Positions 6,691 to 7,718 of a stretch of 7,718 bases of DNA are shown in pieces. Positions within the stretch are counted from its first letter, which is position 1, and each line of letters begins with the position of its first letter. Where the stretch lies: positions 1-7,718 of the forward strand of contig JAGRJB010000128.1 of NCBI GenBank assembly GCA_020442965.1. Reading direction: 5' to 3'. The notes beneath the pieces were generated by a model. That model was not told the DNA's origin. It made no database searches and saw only the letters and a list, made by a program, of their open reading frames with translations. Made by a program: the position numbers and the translations under genes. The DNA comes from Pseudomonadales bacterium. GTDB lineage: Bacteria > Pseudomonadota > Gammaproteobacteria > Steroidobacterales > Steroidobacteraceae.

Positions 6691-7718
6691 TCAGGCGTAC
6701 AGGTCGAGTAGCGCCTCGCCGGGAGAAGCAGACTTTTGCCGCTCACCGAGGCCAGCGTCGATGGTCGGCTTTGGGAGACCGCCATCGCTCTGCCCGTGCG
6801 ATTGCGGATGCTTGAAGCTGCGTTGCGAATCCCCAAACACGGCGCTATCGGCTAACGACAGACCCTGCGCTGCGAGCATGTCACGCAACCTCGGCATAGC
6901 CTGCTCCAGCGCAGCGCGCGCATCGGCGTTGGCAGCGACGAAAGTGACGCTCGCATCGCTCTCGCGAACGCTGATGCGCACCTCGACAGGTCCGAGATCC
7001 TCGGGGCTCAATGTCAGCGTTGCGGACTGCTTGGCGGATCTCACCAGCAGCGCGACACGGCTCGCAAGTTCATCAGACCAAGGGGGCGTTCCGACCGGCT
7101 GAAACAACGTGACGGCGGCGTGACGCACCAGCGCATACGATGTGCGGTCGCCACCGTTGAGTGAGATGGCAATACCACTCCCAAGCTCGACCGTTGTGTC
7201 GTCTCCTTGACCGGCTTCAACCGGCCGCTCACCCGTCGCGCTTCGTGACTTATCGTTCGACGATGGCGTTACGAGATTGCCTGGTGGCAGACCTTGACCC
7301 AATGCAGTCGTCGCACGCGTCGGCGACGGCGTATCGCCAACTGGCTTGGTGCGCCCTGCTGCTCGATTGCCAACGGGTACCCCTTCTCCAGGCGGCGGAA
7401 TAGCCAGGGAAGCCGGATTTGGCGCAACGCTCATCGCGGCGGGCGCGGAGAGCGCGGCGGGCGCGGAGAGCGCGGCGGGCGCGACGCCCATCGCGGCGGG
7501 CGCAGCCGCAGGAGTATCGGATGGCACCTGCGTCTTCGGTATATTCGCCCGGCTTTCCAGAGCTTGTGGCATCTGGTCAGTCACCGCGGGAACGACGTGA
7601 GCCTGTGGCATCAGAACCGCCAACCGCGACACTGGAACCTGCGGTAGCGACTCTGAAACCAGCGGTAGCGGCACTGGAACCAGCGGTAGCGATTCTGAAA
7701 CCAGCGGTAGCGGCACTG
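6691..7718 (-). CDS. fliK: FliK, flagellar hook-length control protein (C-terminal part)
   Basis: FliK is exported as a molecular ruler that measures the hook, then acts on FlhB to switch export to filament proteins. The gene enters from the high-coordinate edge; about 341 residues are visible and the true start is outside. A GTG at 7716 is an internal Val in a repeat, not a start. The visible N-terminal part (residues 1-190) is low-complexity and rich in Pro, Ala, Ser and Val, with two sets of tandem repeats. The conserved Flg_hook C-terminal domain lies at about 203-292. It includes TPPWSDELASRVALLV, ATLTLSPEDLGPVEVRISV, VTFVAANADARAALEQAMP and RLRDMLAAQGLSLADSAVF. A variable tail ends EALLDLYA. 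Position before fliL and the C-terminal domain together make the call firm. Confidence 0.93.
   Translation of the reverse strand, partial: VPLPLVSESLPLVPVPLPLVSESLPQVPVSRLAVLMPQAHVVPAVTDQMPQALESRANIPKTQVPSDTPAAAPAAMGVAPAALSAPAALSAPAAMSVAPNPASLAIPPPGEGVPVGNRAAGRTKPVGDTPSPTRATTALGQGLPPGNLVTPSSNDKSRSATGERPVEAGQGDDTTVELGSGIAISLNGGDRTSYALVRHAAVTLFQPVGTPPWSDELASRVALLVRSAKQSATLTLSPEDLGPVEVRISVRESDASVTFVAANADARAALEQAMPRLRDMLAAQGLSLADSAVFGDSQRSFKHPQSHGQSDGGLPKPTIDAGLGERQKSASPGEALLDLYA
7436..7507 (-). repeat. 18-base GC-rich tandem repeat inside fliK (Ala-Pro hexapeptides)
   Basis: On the plus strand GCGGCGGGCGCGGAGAGC occurs twice in identical form (7436-7453 and 7454-7471). A diverged copy follows at 7472-7489, then ATC and a partial copy at 7493-7507. 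In FliK this encodes APAALS/APAAMS-type hexapeptides (about residues 70-97). It lies in the flexible region ahead of the C-terminal domain. Confidence 0.85.
7619..7718 (-). repeat. 21/42-base tandem repeat inside fliK, open at the window edge
   Basis: The plus strand shows alternating 21-base units. Type A is about AGCGGTAGCGATTCTGAAACC (7640-7660 with two changes, and 7682-7702). Type B is AGCGGTAGCGGCACTGGAACC (7661-7681, and 7703-7718 cut by the edge). A more diverged unit lies at 7619-7639. Together A and B make a 42-base, 14-residue period, PLPLVSESLPLVPV, in FliK. The copies are almost identical in DNA, and the array continues outside the window. Confidence 0.9.

Noticed and set aside
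6143..7102. Long open frame of 319 codons on the plus strand opposite fliL and fliK
   Set aside because: It lies antisense to two clearly conserved genes and across the promoter gap. Its protein is Ser/Arg/Ala-rich with no recognisable domain. Long antisense frames are common in GC-rich coding DNA.

Overview
The window is a flagellar biosynthesis cluster, all of it on the minus strand. It is dense, GC-rich (about 60% by eye) and has no mobile elements, RNA genes or CRISPR. Read in transcription order, from high to low coordinates, it holds fliK (5' end cut by the window edge), a 147-base gap with a strong sigma-54 promoter candidate, then fliL, fliN, fliO, fliP, fliQ, fliR, flhB, flhA and the first 61 codons of flhF.

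The gene order fliK-fliLMNOPQR-flhB-flhA-flhF, the sigma-54 type promoter and the presence of FlhF (the polar-placement GTPase) point to a gammaproteobacterium with a polar flagellum, of the Pseudomonas/Xanthomonas/Steroidobacter type. This is inferred from gene order and general sequence character. No search could be run to place the genus.

Functionally the genes form one assembly module. FliP, FliQ, FliR, FlhB and FlhA make the export gate of the flagellar type III secretion system, with FliO as assembly factor. FliK measures the hook and acts on FlhB to switch substrates. FliL is the stator-associated inner-membrane protein, FliN is a C-ring switch protein and FlhF sets the site of assembly. 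From fliL to flhF the genes overlap or lie 3 to 21 bases apart, so they are probably one transcript. Several junctions overlap by 4 bases (ATGA or GTGA), and fliO, flhB and flhA use GTG starts.

The main oddity is that fliM, which normally sits between fliL and fliN, is absent. The fliL stop and the fliN start are only 11 bases apart, with a well-placed Shine-Dalgarno in between, so the junction looks clean. The other notable structure is near-perfect tandem repetition in the N-terminal, hook-length-measuring part of FliK, which runs off the window edge.
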